Assembly: GCA_029851415.1 (NCBI GenBank)
Contig: CM056743.1
Span: 70,214,186-70,278,185, forward strand
Source of the DNA: Eretmocerus hayati
Lineage: Eukaryota; Arthropoda; Insecta; Hymenoptera; Aphelinidae
Direction of reading: 5' to 3'
DNA length: 64,000 nt
A model generated the notes under the pieces. The model was given only the letters and a program-made list of their open reading frames with translations. It was not told where the DNA came from and searched no databases. Position numbers and translations under genes: made by a program. Below, one piece after another: positions 23,521-35,384 of the stretch (within the stretch, counting starts at the first letter, position 1; each line of letters opens with the position of its first letter).

Positions 23521-25130
23521 TTTTCATTAGGTACCTTGGGGTATTACCCTATGTGGTACAGGTAGCAAGTACAGTTTACATAATAAATATAACAAAAATA
23601 TACAAAGAGTATGAAAAATATGATTAATGAGAAATATACTGAACAGTTCATATTTTGGTATAAACAGTTGATCAAGAGATATAGTAATACATTCAGACTA
23701 CGTGAGATGAGTTTACATACAAGTCTGAAACGATGAACTTGCGCATTTAAAATAATTTACTCGTAACTTGAGAATAAATAAGGAAGATATCTTGATACAA
23801 TGCAACTATCCTGCTAGTCAGTGATGTGACAGAATATTAATTGATTATTCAGTAGAAAAATTTTGTGGAGAAAATTTAAGCTTTAGGATATGTTTAAGGA
23901 CCATATCAGCTTTGGAATTTACCAAGATCGAGTTCCGACAAAATTGGGACGAGAGGCCCATTCTCCGACGGTCTCATACACACGATAAGATTTTCAACTA
24001 CTGGTTTTTGCATTTTCAATTCAACACTCACCAAACGAGCTTGTTTGAACAAGTTGTGTACGTCTTTTGGCCACAGTGGGCTACAAAACATTTGAGAATC
24101 GTTTCCACGTCCAAAAATATCTCCAATAGATTTCTTCTTCAATTTCGATGAGTTTAAAATCATTTTATCTTGAATCATGGTTGAGGATAATTGTATGACA
24201 ATCGATTGAAGATTCAAGTTGTGGCTCTTTGATAAACTCGGTTTCGAAGTTGAAACAGATGAATCCTTATTGCGAAAACGTGGACCTTCCCATTCTCTGA
24301 TATTGATTACGGAGTCTTGCAGTTCTGGTACATCCATAGCATGAAAAATTTTGCTTACTATTTCAGTTTTCGAGAGATTCAAATCGCGAGGGATGTCCGA
24401 AAAAATCATTTCAGCTGAGTCTACTATTGTTGCTTGTTGAGAAAGCTTATGACGAATATCCAGAACATCTTTTTCAATTGCAGTGATTCGATTTTCTATT
24501 CTGTCCTCGAGCTCATTCAACTTCGAGAAAAGTTTTTGCTGACATGTATCAAAATGAGAAATAAACATTTTGAAATAGGGAGGCATTTCACATGGATGGT
24601 CAACATGCTCTGCGTTAGCCTCAGATTTACGTGATTCATATGAAATTACTCGATTTTGTTCAGAAAAACTCACTGTGAGTGGATTTCGTGTCATGGTAGC
24701 GCGATAGAAGCACTAGAGCAACAGAGGATTGAATCAACTGTCACTGGTGTCAGACGTGTGTAAGCGTTGATCAGGCAGCTCGTTTGGGCAAAACTCTTGT
24801 AGAGTGGGCCACGTGTGAATCGGGCTTTAAAGTTGCATATGCAGGGATCTGTTTGAGATTGTCGCCATCTAGCGTCTGATAAGCGGAGTTCGTAGATCCA
24901 GCAAACCAAGCTCAATGAAGCGTGCAATCTAACCTCAAAGTACGAACCTTGCCGATGAAAAAGCAGGTGAAATTCATGCAGGATGAGTAGATTCACAGAG
25001 ATATATGAATCCAACGAATCCTTGCAAGATTTGGCGTGCAAGAGTCTGAAAAAGAAAAGCCCGGAGGCACCTTGCGGCAGGAAAAGTGGCGAAATACAGA
25101 TGGGCACTATAGAGAGTGTGTTGTAACACT

Positions 25131-25134
<4 letters not shown>
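23503..25134 (-). mobile_element. HAL1-like LINE unit carrying ORF1 only
   Basis: On the - strand this 1.63-kb unit has a 5' leader (25134-24695), one open ORF1 (24694-23906), then about 385 bp of AT-rich 3'UTR. It ends in CCCCAAGGTACCTAATGAAAA and a (CTAAT)n tail. No endonuclease or RT is present between ORF1 and tail. Both ends are (GA)n. This organisation resembles half-LINEs (HAL1) that are mobilised by partner elements. Alternatively, ORF2 was lost by a simple internal deletion. Confidence 0.6.
23906..24694 (-). CDS. LINE ORF1 protein, coiled coil plus RRM-like region
   Basis: 262 residues, ATG start, no internal stop. Residues about 45-90 (HFDTCQQKLFSKLNELEDRI onward) are heptad-rich and should form a coiled coil. 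Residues about 95-190 (FSDIPRDLNLSKTEIVSKIF; IQLSSTMIQDKMILNSSKLK) look like the RRM fold of insect LINE ORF1 proteins. The C-terminal part (LWPKDVHNLFKQARL; NLIVCMRPSENGPLVPI) matches the usual ORF1 C-terminal layout. The role would be RNA binding and chaperoning. It is the only clearly intact LINE protein in the window. The family call is by pattern, not by search. Confidence 0.65.
   Translation of the reverse strand: MTRNPLTVSFSEQNRVISYESRKSEANAEHVDHPCEMPPYFKMFISHFDTCQQKLFSKLNELEDRIENRITAIEKDVLDIRHKLSQQATIVDSAEMIFSDIPRDLNLSKTEIVSKIFHAMDVPELQDSVINIREWEGPRFRNKDSSVSTSKPSLSKSHNLNLQSIVIQLSSTMIQDKMILNSSKLKKKSIGDIFGRGNDSQMFCSPLWPKDVHNLFKQARLVSVELKMQKPVVENLIVCMRPSENGPLVPILSELDLGKFQS

Positions 25135-25198
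<64 letters not shown>
25135..25198. repeat. (GA)n tract
   Basis: 32 uninterrupted GA units between the HAL1-like unit and the tail of CR1-e. It is the longest pure GA run in the LINE cluster. Confidence 0.97.
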
Positions 25199-25201
<3 letters not shown>

Positions 25202-25740
25202 ATAGATTGATTGATTGATTGATTGATTTGGATTTATTCGCCCGGGGACAATGGGCCCCATGGGGCGTTTTAAAATGTACAGAATTCATAACAATTTTAA
25301 TAATAGTAAAATCTTGAAATATAATGTTGCAGATTATTCATAGTTGACTAGTCACAAATCGAATTAAAATAGGAAGTCGCACGAGTTTCATAAAAATCTC
25401 TGAATACAAAGATTGCACCTTATACTGTAACAGGAGTAGATTTGCTCAAAGATTCACAAATTTATTTACAAGGACAACTTATTGTCTAGATAATGGCCCA
25501 GGAACGCCGTCATCGGCTAGGTAAGTGCTCAAGTGGAAGAATCCTGATCAAGATCTCGTAAGTGCGCTAAGAGGTGGATTTTGAATGTTTCAATATTCGT
25601 CGTGTCTCGAGGAAGTGATGTCAGGTGTTGGGGCAGCTCGTTCCAGTATTTGGTGCCCGAAATTTGAAATGAGCTCTTGAATGGATTCGTTCTGGCATTT
25701 TTGATGAGGAAATCCCCTGTCTGTAGACGTTGGGATCTGT

Positions 25741-25742
<2 letters not shown>
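25199..25742 (-). mobile_element. CR1/Jockey-group LINE copy e, 3' fragment
   Basis: A short - strand 3' end. The GATT/GATA tail (25199-25231), AATAAATCC on the sense strand, a 3'UTR, and the last 70 or so codons of an RT ORF (about 25740 to 25529; SQRLQTGDFLIKNARTNPFK, then YWNELPQHLTSLP). It is truncated at the next (GA)n. It is a different family from a-c. Confidence 0.75.

Positions 25743-25779
<37 letters not shown>
25743..25779. repeat. (GA)n tract between CR1-e and R1-E
   Basis: About 18 GA units at the 5' truncation points of both neighbours. Confidence 0.95.
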
Positions 25780-25782
<3 letters not shown>

Positions 25783-27436
25783 AATTTTCCCGGACAAGTG
25801 GAAACGCCAGAAGCTGGTCCTGATACCTAAGGGTCGAGGAGGTCAACGCCCTCGCAGCATGCTCGACAATATCGGGAAAATGTACGAGAGGATGGTGCTC
25901 AACATGGTGGAGAAAGCCTACGAAGAAGGTGGTGGGCTATCACCAATGCAGTTCGGGTTCCGGAAGGGACGGAGCACTGTGCACGCGATCGAGGCGGTCC
26001 AAGAGCGGGTTCAAGCGTCGGTAGGGAACCCATACCAAGGAAGAGGAGGATTCTGTGCCATCATTGCGTTGGACATAAAGAACGCATTCAACTGCGCGAG
26101 CTGGGAGCGAGTCTATCAATCCCAAGCAGGTAAAGTGCCCCCCTATCTACTAGCCGTCACGAGTGACTACCTGCGGAACAGGACCCTCGTGTACGACACC
26201 GACGAGGGACAAGAGATTCGGGTACTGTCCGCCGGAATCGGACAGGGATCGGTCTCCGGGCCGTTCAACTGGAACACACAGTACGACAGCTTACTGTCTA
26301 TCGAACTGCCATAAGGAGTGAAAATAGTGGCTTTCGCGGACGACGCGGGACTCATAGTATGGGCTGACAACGAGGAACTCTTGGGTAGACGCGCGAACGA
26401 AGCGCTGGCCCGAGTCTACGAGTGGATGATGAGCAGGCTTCTGGAGCTCGCTGTCAAGAAGTGCAAGGCAATCGTGGTCACAAGGCGTAAGAAGTTCGAC
26501 TTACCCCGGTTTTACATTGACGGGCAAGAGATTCTACGGAAAACAGAGCTGAAATACCTCGGTGTATGGCTCGACGACAAGTGGTCGTTCAAGGAGCACA
26601 TCCAGGAAGCCGCCCAGAAGGCGAGCAGGGTCGGTGCGGCGCTTCAGCGGCTCATGCCAAATATCGGAGGACCCAAGGAAGAGAGGCGCGCACTTCTCAA
26701 CACCGTCACCACCTCCATCATGCTCTACGGTGCACCCGTATGGGGAAAGAGAGTAGAGAAGACCATCATCGAGAAGAGAATGGGGCCTGTCCATCGAAGA
26801 GCGGCCCTGAGGAGTATCTGTGCCTACCGCACCGTGTCAGGAGATGCGGCTCACGTATTGGCGAGTACTCCGCCCATCCACTTGCTCGTCACGGAGCGAG
26901 TGAGGATCTGGGACCGCCAGAAAGTGATCGGAGCCGAACGAGTACTCACTCCGACGATGAAAAAGATCATCCGCGACAACGAGAAGGAAACCACCCTCGA
27001 ACAGTGGCAAACTGAGTGGGACTCGCCATTCGCGAATGGCAGATGGACGCACCGGTTGATCCGTGACATAGCCAAGTGGGCGGAACGTTCCCACGGAGAG
27101 ATGGACTACTGGACGACTCAGGCACTGAGCGATCATGGTTGCTCCGGCTCCTATCTAACCAGGTTCAAGAAGAGGACGACCCCAGCATGTCAGTCATGCG
27201 GGGACGACTGGGATGACGCCGAACATGCCCTGTTCAAGTGCAGCGACACCCGGAGAGAGCGCGCCGAGCTGGATGGATGGCTGGGTGCTCAACTAACATC
27301 TGAGAATCTCGTCCCGTACTTGCTCCGCAACCAGGAGACATGGGATAGAGTCACCGGATACATCAGGCTGGTGATGACCCGCAAGGAGGAGAAAGAGAGG
27401 GAAGTGAGGCGCCTCGATGCCGGCGAATTACAGTGA
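25780..27436 (+). pseudogene. R1-clade ORF2 (RT), copy E, one nonsense codon
   Basis: The RT frame is open from 25780 to 27436 apart from TAA at 26312-26314, which replaces the Glu of the phrase IELPEGVI and sits about nine codons before the catalytic FADDA motif. Other features are FGFRKGRSTVHAIEAVQ, YLGVWLDDKWSFKEHI, and the CQSCGDDWDDAEHALFKC cluster. A single substitution inactivates it. Confidence 0.9.
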
Positions 27437-27913
27437 GTCTGCCAATGAAAACAGAAGAGGCCCAAATGATTCCAGGAGGAATATGATGCCCTGAAGAGGG
27501 GAGAAAGAAGGAAGAAGAGGGAAAAAAGATGAAAGAGAGGGAACAATAAAGAATGAAGATAGAAGATGCCGACAAGTGGCCGAAGAGAGAAGATGGAGAA
27601 GAGAAACGCTCGCAATCGAGCGCGAGACATGCCGCTGATCCTGAAGTAATGCTCACGTGGTTCCGGGATGAGATGGCAGATGCAGGTAGATCTCCTTCTT
27701 GATTGCCCGATGCCCTAGGTATCGGACACCAAGGGGAGAGGGATATTACACGGTCGGGCCCACCTCTCGGTGGGCCCCACCCAAACTCGTGTCTCGCCTG
27801 GTATGGCCTGCGTGGGCTATGCGTAGTCCGCGTAAGCTGAACCAGCCCGGTGTCTGGGGACGGATCCGAAGGATCTTGAGGCAGATTTTGCCCTCTTACC
27901 ACCTCAAAAAAAA
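25780..27913 (+). mobile_element. R1-clade LINE copy E
   Basis: A 2.1-kb R1 copy of the same subfamily as A and C, beginning in the RT domain (GGAATTTTCCCGGACAAG) at the edge of (GA)n and ending with an A-run at 27906-27913 that leads into (GA)n. Confidence 0.9.
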
Positions 27914-27934
27914 GAGAGAGAGAGAGAGAGAGAG
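27914..27934. repeat. (GA)n tract between R1-E and R1-F
   Basis: About ten GA units after the R1-E A-run, then R1-F sequence begins. Confidence 0.93.
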
Positions 27935-28613
27935 GATGACCTCGATGGAGAAGTGGGCTCTAAGGTCACGGGCATCCGCAAGACCCAAGAAGGCCAAGTC
28001 CTTCTTGAACTCAAGAAGGGCACCGATGTTGCCGCCGTCAAGGCATCCTTGGCACCAGTCGTCGGGCAAGAAGGAGCTGTCCGCTGTATCGCGAACAGCA
28101 CGACCCTCGAGGTGCTCGGGATCGACTACGATGTCTACAAAATCAAGGTGCGGGATGACCTCGCGAAGGCCCTACCAGAGAACGAAAAGGGAGCCGTTGT
28201 AGTCAAGTCCATCCGGAGTGGCTACCGCGGCACCCAAACCGCTGTTGTCTCGATTGCAACGAGACTGGCCCACCATCTCCTCGATTGGAAAGAGCCAAAG
28301 GTTGGCCTTTGGCTCTTTCCAAATGGGGCGGAGTCAGGATCCGCGAGAATGGTGGCATCCACGGTGCTATAAGTGCTTAAAGTACGGCCACAAGGCCTCG
28401 AAGTGCAAAATAGAGAGGGCAGGGGAACGGAAACCGAAACTCTAGTTCCAATGCGGCGAACCAGGGCACCTTGCCACGACATGCAAGGAAAAACTAAAAT
28501 GCCTAAGCTGTAAGGCGATCTGGTCCAAATCTGACCACAGATCTGGGGCCAGCAAGTGCACTGCGTATCAGAGGGCAAGAGCCACATGTAGATGCAGGAA
28601 GAGAAGAAATGGC
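27935..28613 (+). pseudogene. R1-F ORF1 C-terminal part with CCHC knuckles
   Basis: The gag core (VTGIRKTQEGQVLLELKKGT) is followed by knuckles CYKCLKYGHKASKC and, after a TAG at 28443-28445, FQCGEPGHLATTC and CLSCKAIWSKSDH. The frame changes between about 28,280 and 28,365, at a perfect hairpin (28284-28321). It has the same layout as R1-D ORF1. Confidence 0.8.
28284..28321. repeat. Perfect 17-bp hairpin inside R1-F ORF1
   Basis: The arm TTGGAAAGAGCCAAAGG, a 4-base loop TTGG, then the exact reverse complement. It coincides with the local loss of ORF1 frame, as expected if a replication or RT template switch copied the arm back. Confidence 0.9.
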
Positions 28614-31600
28614 TAGCTCCATCCAAGCCAACCTCAGGAAGAGCGGGGACGCATACGATCTCCTACACCCTGTTGCCAAAGAAGGAGGGATCGATGTTCT
28701 GATTATCTCCGAACCACCTCGGAAACGCGAATTTTCTCGATCCACATTCGATCACTGGAGGACCACCGTAATTCAGATCATGAATCCTGTGATCCGTGAG
28801 ACAGGACCAGCTGTTACTGGCCACGGTTTTGCTCGAAAGACCATAGGGGGCACAGCAGTCTACAGTTGCTACTATTCGCCCTCAAGACGCACGAATTCGA
28901 AGACGAGTTCCATGACCTAGAAGATGATGTGAGGCAATGGGGGGAGGGGGGGCCCAGTTATAATCGCGGGGGATTTCAAATCCAAAGAACCGACTTGGAG
29001 CGGGGGACCACGTGATAGACGGGGGGTAATACTCGCTGATGCCATGGAGGCATTAGGATTAGTGCTCGCGAATGAGACAGGGGTTATCACCTATTACCGG
29101 CACGACACTCGGTCCCGGGAGGGAGGTTCGTCATCGGTCCTCGACCTGACGTTCATGAGCCCGTCGCTTATGGGACGTATAACATCGTGGGAGGTCCTGG
29201 ACACGGAGACATTGAGTGACCATCGGCATATTCGGTTTCGGCTTAGGACTGACAGACAGAGACAGACGTGACGCAGACCGCGACCGACGGGGTGGCAGGT
29301 ACGCGCGCTGGATGTGGGGAAATTCCGGGAATCGATAGAAACAGCCGAAGATCTCCCGATGAACATCATCGCGAACAAAGCTGTGGATATGGTGATGACT
29401 ACCATCACAAGAGTTTGTGACGCATAGATGCCTCGCAAGACAACATCATGCTTTTGGAGGATACCAGGGTACTGCATCACCGATGAGATAAAAGCTCTAC
29501 GAAGAAGGAGCAATAAGAAAAGGAGAACCGCGTGGCGATCAAGGAAACTGAAACGACCATCACTGGCGGAAGATGACAGGGCGTACAGAGAAGCAAAGAA
29601 GGCTCTCGTTCTAGCCATCCGGAGAAGCAAAGAGGAGTGCTGGGGCGAATTGTGCGACATGGTTAATGGAGACCCGTGGGGTACGCCATACCGGGTGTTC
29701 ATGTCCAAGGTCCGACCCCGGAGGGGCAACCCAGCACCGATCGATGCAGTTACCTTGCGCGGCATCGTGGAAGACCTCTTTCCAGCAGGAGAACCTAGAG
29801 ACACACTCCCTCCAGAGAGCGACGACCCCATCCCGCTCTTCACTTTGCAAGAGCTACTCATAGCGGCGAAGAGGCTGCCAAACGGCAAGGCCCCTGGCCT
29901 GGACGGCATTTCAAATGAGGATCTGAAACTGGTCTTCAAATACAAGCCAGATAAACTCCTCGACCTCTTCAACATCTGTCTGAGCGCGGGAACTTTCCCA
30001 GACAAATGGAAACGCCAGAAGCTGGTCCTGATACCTAAAGGTCAAGGAGGTCAGCGCCCTCTCAGCATGCTCGACAATATCGGGGAAATATATGAGAGGA
30101 TGATGCTCAACAGGGTAGAGAAAGCCTACGAAGAGAGCGGCGGGCTATCACCGATGCAGCTCGGGTTCCGGAAGGGACGAAGCACTGTGCATGTGATCGA
30201 GGCGGTCCAAGAACGGGTTCAAGCGTCGGTAGGGAACTCATACCAAGGAAGAGGAGGATTTTGTTCCATAATTGCGTTGGACATAAAGAACGCGTTCACT
30301 GTGCGAGCTGGGAGCGAGTCTGTCAATCCCAAGCAGGTAAAGTGCCGCCCTATCTATTAGCCGTGACTATCTGCGGAACAGAACCCTCGTGTACGACACC
30401 GATGAGGGACAAGAGATCCGGAAACTGTCCGACGGAATTGGACAGGGATCGGTTTCCGGGCCATTCAACTGGAACACCCAGTACGACAGTTTACTGTCTA
30501 TCGAACTGCCAGAAGGAGTGGTAATCGTGATTTTTCGGACGATGCGGGACTCATAGTCTGGGCCGACATCGAGGAACTCTTGGGCAGACGCGCAAACGAG
30601 GCGCTGGCCCGAGTCTACGAGTGGATGATCAGCAGGCTACTGGAGCTCGCTGTCAAGGAGTGCGAAGTAATCGTGGTCACAAGACGCAGGAAAGTTGACT
30701 TGCCCCACTTTTACATCAACGGGCAAGAGATCCCATGCAAGACAGAGCTGAAATACCTCGGCGTATGGCTTGACGACAAGGGGTCGTTCAAGGAGCACAT
30801 CCAGGAGGCCGCCCAGAAAGCGAGCAGGGTCGGTGCGGTGCTTTAGCGGCTGACGCCGAACATTGGAGGACCGAAATAGAAGAGACGCAAGCTGCTCAAC
30901 ACCGTGAGCGCTTCCATCATGCTCCACGGTGCATCCGTGTGGGGCAAGAGAGTAGAGAAGGCCGTCATCGAGAAGAAGATAGGGCCTGTCCACCGGAGAG
31001 CGGCTCTGAGGAGCATTCGTGCCTACCGCACCGTGTCAGGAGACACAACTTGCGTGTTGGCGGGGATGTCACCCATCCACTTGCTCGTCGCGGAGCGAGT
31101 GAGGATCTGGGATCGGGTAAAAGTGATCGGAACCGAACGAGTGCTCACCCCAACGATGAAGGAGATCATCCGCAACAACGAGAAGGAACCCACCCTTGAG
31201 CAGTGGCAAACTGAGTGGGATTCGCCATTTGCAGATGGCAGATGGACGCATCGGCTGATCCGCGACGTAGCCAAGTGGGCGAAACGCACCCACGGAGAGA
31301 TAGATCACTGGACGACGCAAGCACTGAGTGACCTCGGTTGCTTCGGTGCCTATCTGACCCAGTTCAAGAAGAGGACATCCCCAGCATGTCAGTCATGCGG
31401 GGACAACTGGGATGACGCTGAGCACGCCCTGTTCACGTGCAAAGACACCCGAAGAGAGCGCGCCGAGTTGGATGAATGGCTTGGTGCTCAACCAACACTT
31501 GAGAATCTCGCCCCATACTTGCTCCGCAATCAGGAGACATGGGATAGAGTCACCGGATACATCAAGCTGGTGATGACCCGTAAGGAGGAGAAAGAGAGGG

Positions 31601-31635
31601 AAGTGAGGCGCCTCGAAGCAGGCGAATTACAGTGA
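28609..31635 (+). pseudogene. R1-F ORF2 (EN-RT), multiply broken
   Basis: The endonuclease begins MASSIQANLRKSGDAYDLL, ends its first frame at 28,920, and resumes with SSVLDLTFMSPSLMG and SDHRHIRF. Further lesions are a TGA after DRQRQ at about 29269-29271, TAG at 29425-29427 (Ser in copy C), one base lost near 30,297, a frameshift near 30,530 within the catalytic box (FSDDA in pieces), TAG at 30843-30845, and TAG at 30877-30879. The frame from 30904 to 31635 is open and covers the C-terminal zinc-finger region to the normal stop. Confidence 0.85.
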
Positions 31636-32098
31636 GTCTGCGAATTCAAACAGAAGAGGTCCAAATGGTTCCAGGAGGAACATGATGCACTGGAGAGGGA
31701 AAAAACTAGAGAGATGATCGAAGATCGAAGATTGAAAAAGAAGAGAGAAGAAAGAAGAATGAAGAGATGGAAGAAGATCGAAGAAGGAAAAACAACACCT
31801 GCGAGTCGTGAGAGAGAGGGGGCGGGAGGTCTAGTGGAATAGTTGGAGTTGGGCACCTTTTTCACGCCTTGAAGAACAAGGGAGCCACTTTAGCCTGGCG
31901 CCAGTGAGAGATGACGATGAATTTTCGTGGAGGAAGAATGTTGCCCCCTGTTCAGCTCTTGGCAGTGAAAGAATTTGCATTTTCTCGCAGTTTGACTTTT
32001 GCTCGGTCAGTGATGATGGTTTGAGAGCTCTGTTTCAACAAGAGCTCTTTGGGCTTTGGGATAATTCTATATTCAGATTGGCACGTTCAACAATATGA

Positions 32099-32575
32099 AA
32101 AAGTTGGATTCGGGACCGGTAAGAATATCTCAAAGTGCGAAGAGAGGATTTCGAAAAATTTTGCAAATCATACTTTTCGAGAAAGAATGCTTCTTGTGTT
32201 AAAAAATGACTCAAAACTGAGCACAACTCTCTCAACTTTGTGAAAAAGTCGATTCCTGGGTTAGTAAAAATGTCTCAGAGTGGAAAAAGAGGATTTCAAA
32301 AAATTTTGCGAATTACACTTCTTGAGAAAAAAAACGTTTTGGGGTTAAAACATCTTTCGTTTTAGAGCACGACTCTCCCAACTTCATGGGGAAGTCGATT
32401 CCTGGACTCGTAAAAATGTCTCAGAGTAAAGAAAAAGAGTTCCGAAAAATTTCGCAAATCACATTTTTCGAGAAAAATAAGCTTTTTGTGTTAAAAAATG
32501 ACTCGATTCTCAGCACGACTCTCTCAACTTTGTGGAAGAGTCGATTTCTAGGCTAGTGAAATAGTCTGATGGTGA
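32099..32575. repeat. 146-bp tandem repeat, about 3.2 units
   Basis: The phrase AAGTCGATTCCTGG recurs near 32100, 32245, 32391 and 32537, with shared downstream text (AAAATGTCTCAGAGT; TTTTGTGTTAAAAAATGACTC). Units are diverged by point changes. No ORF spans the array. Confidence 0.8.
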
Positions 32576-34268
32576 AATAACGACTACTCAATATCCAATC
32601 GATAGCAATTTGTTGACTCTTGTTTATCTTCCCTTGAGCATTTCCTGAACAGAATGCGTGATTTTGAAAATATGCCTCTTGGGTTGAGCAGTCCGTGGGG
32701 AGGGTAGAGGAAGGATAGATAAGACAGATAGAACAATTTCTGCCCCAAAAATCGAGTGCGCCATCGATGTTGGATCAAGAGAGTAGAGGACATGGGTGTG
32801 ATCGCCGAAACTTGCACGCTTTGCACCAGAATATCTAGAATTTGAAAATTGATGCCGAGCATGGCTCAACAAGAAGATACCTAAAATCACATGTTTCATC
32901 AAAATATGGTTATCCAATTCAAGAACACTGTCCAAATGATATAACATGATTTGTTTTGAGCTCACACGTCCGTATTTTGTTCTCGGACCCAAAAACCACC
33001 AAGAAAATCCGTTTTGGTTTTTTTTTTCGCATTGAGACGAAACTCCGGAGGTGGTGAGGCTGAACGGATGTGAAAGCCGTCTCCAGGCAGCCGTTTTTGG
33101 TCAGAAGTATGAGCTGCGGACCACCAAGCAGATGTGTCCATTACTTTGTATCCCTTGCTTGAATATCCCTTGAATATCCCGAAAAACGGTTCCTGAGTCC
33201 AGGGAACAGGCATACGAGTTATTCCACGCGAAACGGACATACAAGAAAGGGTTATGTCTCAGAATGTTCTCTTGGCTTCTTCATTAACTTTCACGGTACA
33301 AAATATGAACACAACCCATAAAAGAGTGGTTATCACGCACAGTTGGCTAGGCAGATGATGACCCTAAGGTCTCAATACAATACCGGTCCCCTCCACTTGG
33401 GACATGCATAAACAATGTCTTGCATTGGCTCAAGGGCCTCCATCAGCTATTAATCCGTTCATAACCTGACTTCTTCAGAAGTATGTTGTCGATCCAACAA
33501 ACAGTCTCTCGGAAAAAGTAGCATTGTTCCGACTTCAGCAGGTCGAATCCAAGGTAGCTGGGCCAGATTCCACTTGTCTGTGAACATATCTGGACCAATC
33601 CATTGTAACTTTGGAGTATCCTTAGCCAGTTTCAATTTTGTAGAGTAGAAACTGACAAATACGTTTTTTTCAGAAACTGGGGTAACTTTGGAACACTTGT
33701 TCATGTACTCTCAATCATATTTCAAGATCTAAATCATCATCAAATCCTACTTACTTGAGTAGTCGTCGATGAGAGCTTCAAAATGAGCCAAAGAACTTCT
33801 CATTTCGACCCTTAGAATCCGAGTTATGGTAGTTTTTGTCAGAATTCGGCTGTGAAGGTATTTTTCTCCTCGAGAGTTAGCCGCGACCCGAGCAGTGAAG
33901 TATGCTGAAGGTATCTATGCTCGATTATAGAAGTTAACTTCAACCAAATGGACCTTTACAATAGGTCAATGGAAAGCTAAGGCACTCCGCTTCCGATCAC
34001 TGATAGTGAAAATCGATTGCGTGACCTAGTTTATGAACTGAATGATAAATAAATAATAATAACAATTTATATTCCAAAGTAACCCCAATCCGTGTTCAAT
34101 GCACTTCTGATGTGAGACGTACAAGTTTCGCAAAATTTGAGGAAAAATTGCAATTTTTGTTCCAAAGGTATCTCGGCTGACGGTATCAGAATCAGTCTAG
34201 TGAAATCGAATTAGAGGTTAAGGGTGACTTGAACGGGCAAAAAAATGAGGAATACAAGAATAACATTG
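32576..34268. other. AT-rich stretch, nothing recognised
   Basis: Only short ORFs of random appearance are present on both strands. I see no RNA gene, no splice-supported exon and no transposon end that I can defend. Confidence 0.6.
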
Positions 34269-34933
34269 TCTCAAAGAGACATTTTCTTTATTCCCCGGAA
34301 ATTTGGCATGAGTTGTGGAATGTTGTTCTCTTTCAGGAAAATAGTCCCGAATATTTTTTTGCATCCTGAGACCTGTTTTCGCTGTTTCATGGAAATCTAT
34401 CCTTTTAGGCAATTTAAAATCGCCTGTTTTCGGTGCATGCGCAGGAATTTTGATCCCTGAAACCCATGCCATTGGGAAGCCAAGAAACTTCCCTTCAACA
34501 TGACTACTTGGCGAAATGAGTTCTATGCATTTGAACCAAAGCTATAACGCACAGAAGACCACTGAATCTCAAGCGATAGGTCGAAGGTACCGGCGGGAAA
34601 ATAGAAGACATGGTAGGAATGCGAAGGATGGCGAACGCCTACTTTCCATACGTTGCAACTCTTGTCCCAGTCGATGGAATCGACTTTGCCAAGTAGTCAT
34701 TTTGAAGGAAATTTTTTTGACTTCCTCATGGGATTGGTTGCAGGAATCAAAATTCCTGCGCATGCATAGAGAACAGACAATTCTCAATTGCTTAGGAAAT
34801 ACATCCGCAGAAAATAGCAGAAACAGGCTCTGGGACGCAGAAAGAATGTTCGGGACCATTCCTTCCTGGAAAAACACCACATCTCCCATCAAATGTCAAA
34901 TTCTGAAGGAATGAAGAGGATGACTCTTTGAGA
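34269..34933. repeat. Diverged inverted repeat (foldback-like)
   Basis: Left arm 34269-34515 and right arm 34690-34933 are inverted copies sharing TCTCAAAGAG, TGCATGCGCAGGAATTTTGAT and ATGACTACTTGGC-type blocks, visibly diverged, with a spacer of about 175 bp. No target duplication is visible, so it is an old foldback or MITE. Confidence 0.7.
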
Positions 34934-35384
34934 GATTGGAATTCCTGTATTTTCCACTTTTTTGCCCGCTGAAGTCGCCCACACACTCAAAACCAATTTC
35001 CCAAGACTGATCTCGATAGGTTCCTCCAAGACCTTCCAAATGCCGCAAACCGCATTTTCACCACTCTCGTGATTCGAGAAGTCTGGATTTTATCGATGGA
35101 AGGCCCAAATTTTGTTGTTGGACGTACAGAAGGATAGATTAAAATGTGTTTCAGATACCTGGGGAATTTTCATGGGATCCCATGCGTAGTGGAGGGTTCA
35201 TATCTTGTACCATGAAATCGAATGAGAAGCCGAGGAAGCAATCTGAGACATGGCCCTTTTTCGTTAGTCTGTTTCGTGGCTACTATTTCACACACGAAAC
35301 CGACATTCCGCCCTAATATTGATGACAAACTAATGAAGTTGATGGTAGAATTCTGCCGCGCGGATCTCATTCACTTTCATCATA

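Larger units (their letters stand above)
27935..31815 (+). mobile_element. R1-clade LINE copy F
   Basis: A 3.9-kb copy that starts within ORF1 and continues through ORF2 to a 3'UTR of the copy-B type. The 3'UTR is cut at about 31,815 (after CTGCGAGTCGTGAGAGAGAGG), so the terminal part and poly(A) are missing and unrelated AT-rich DNA follows. Confidence 0.85.
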
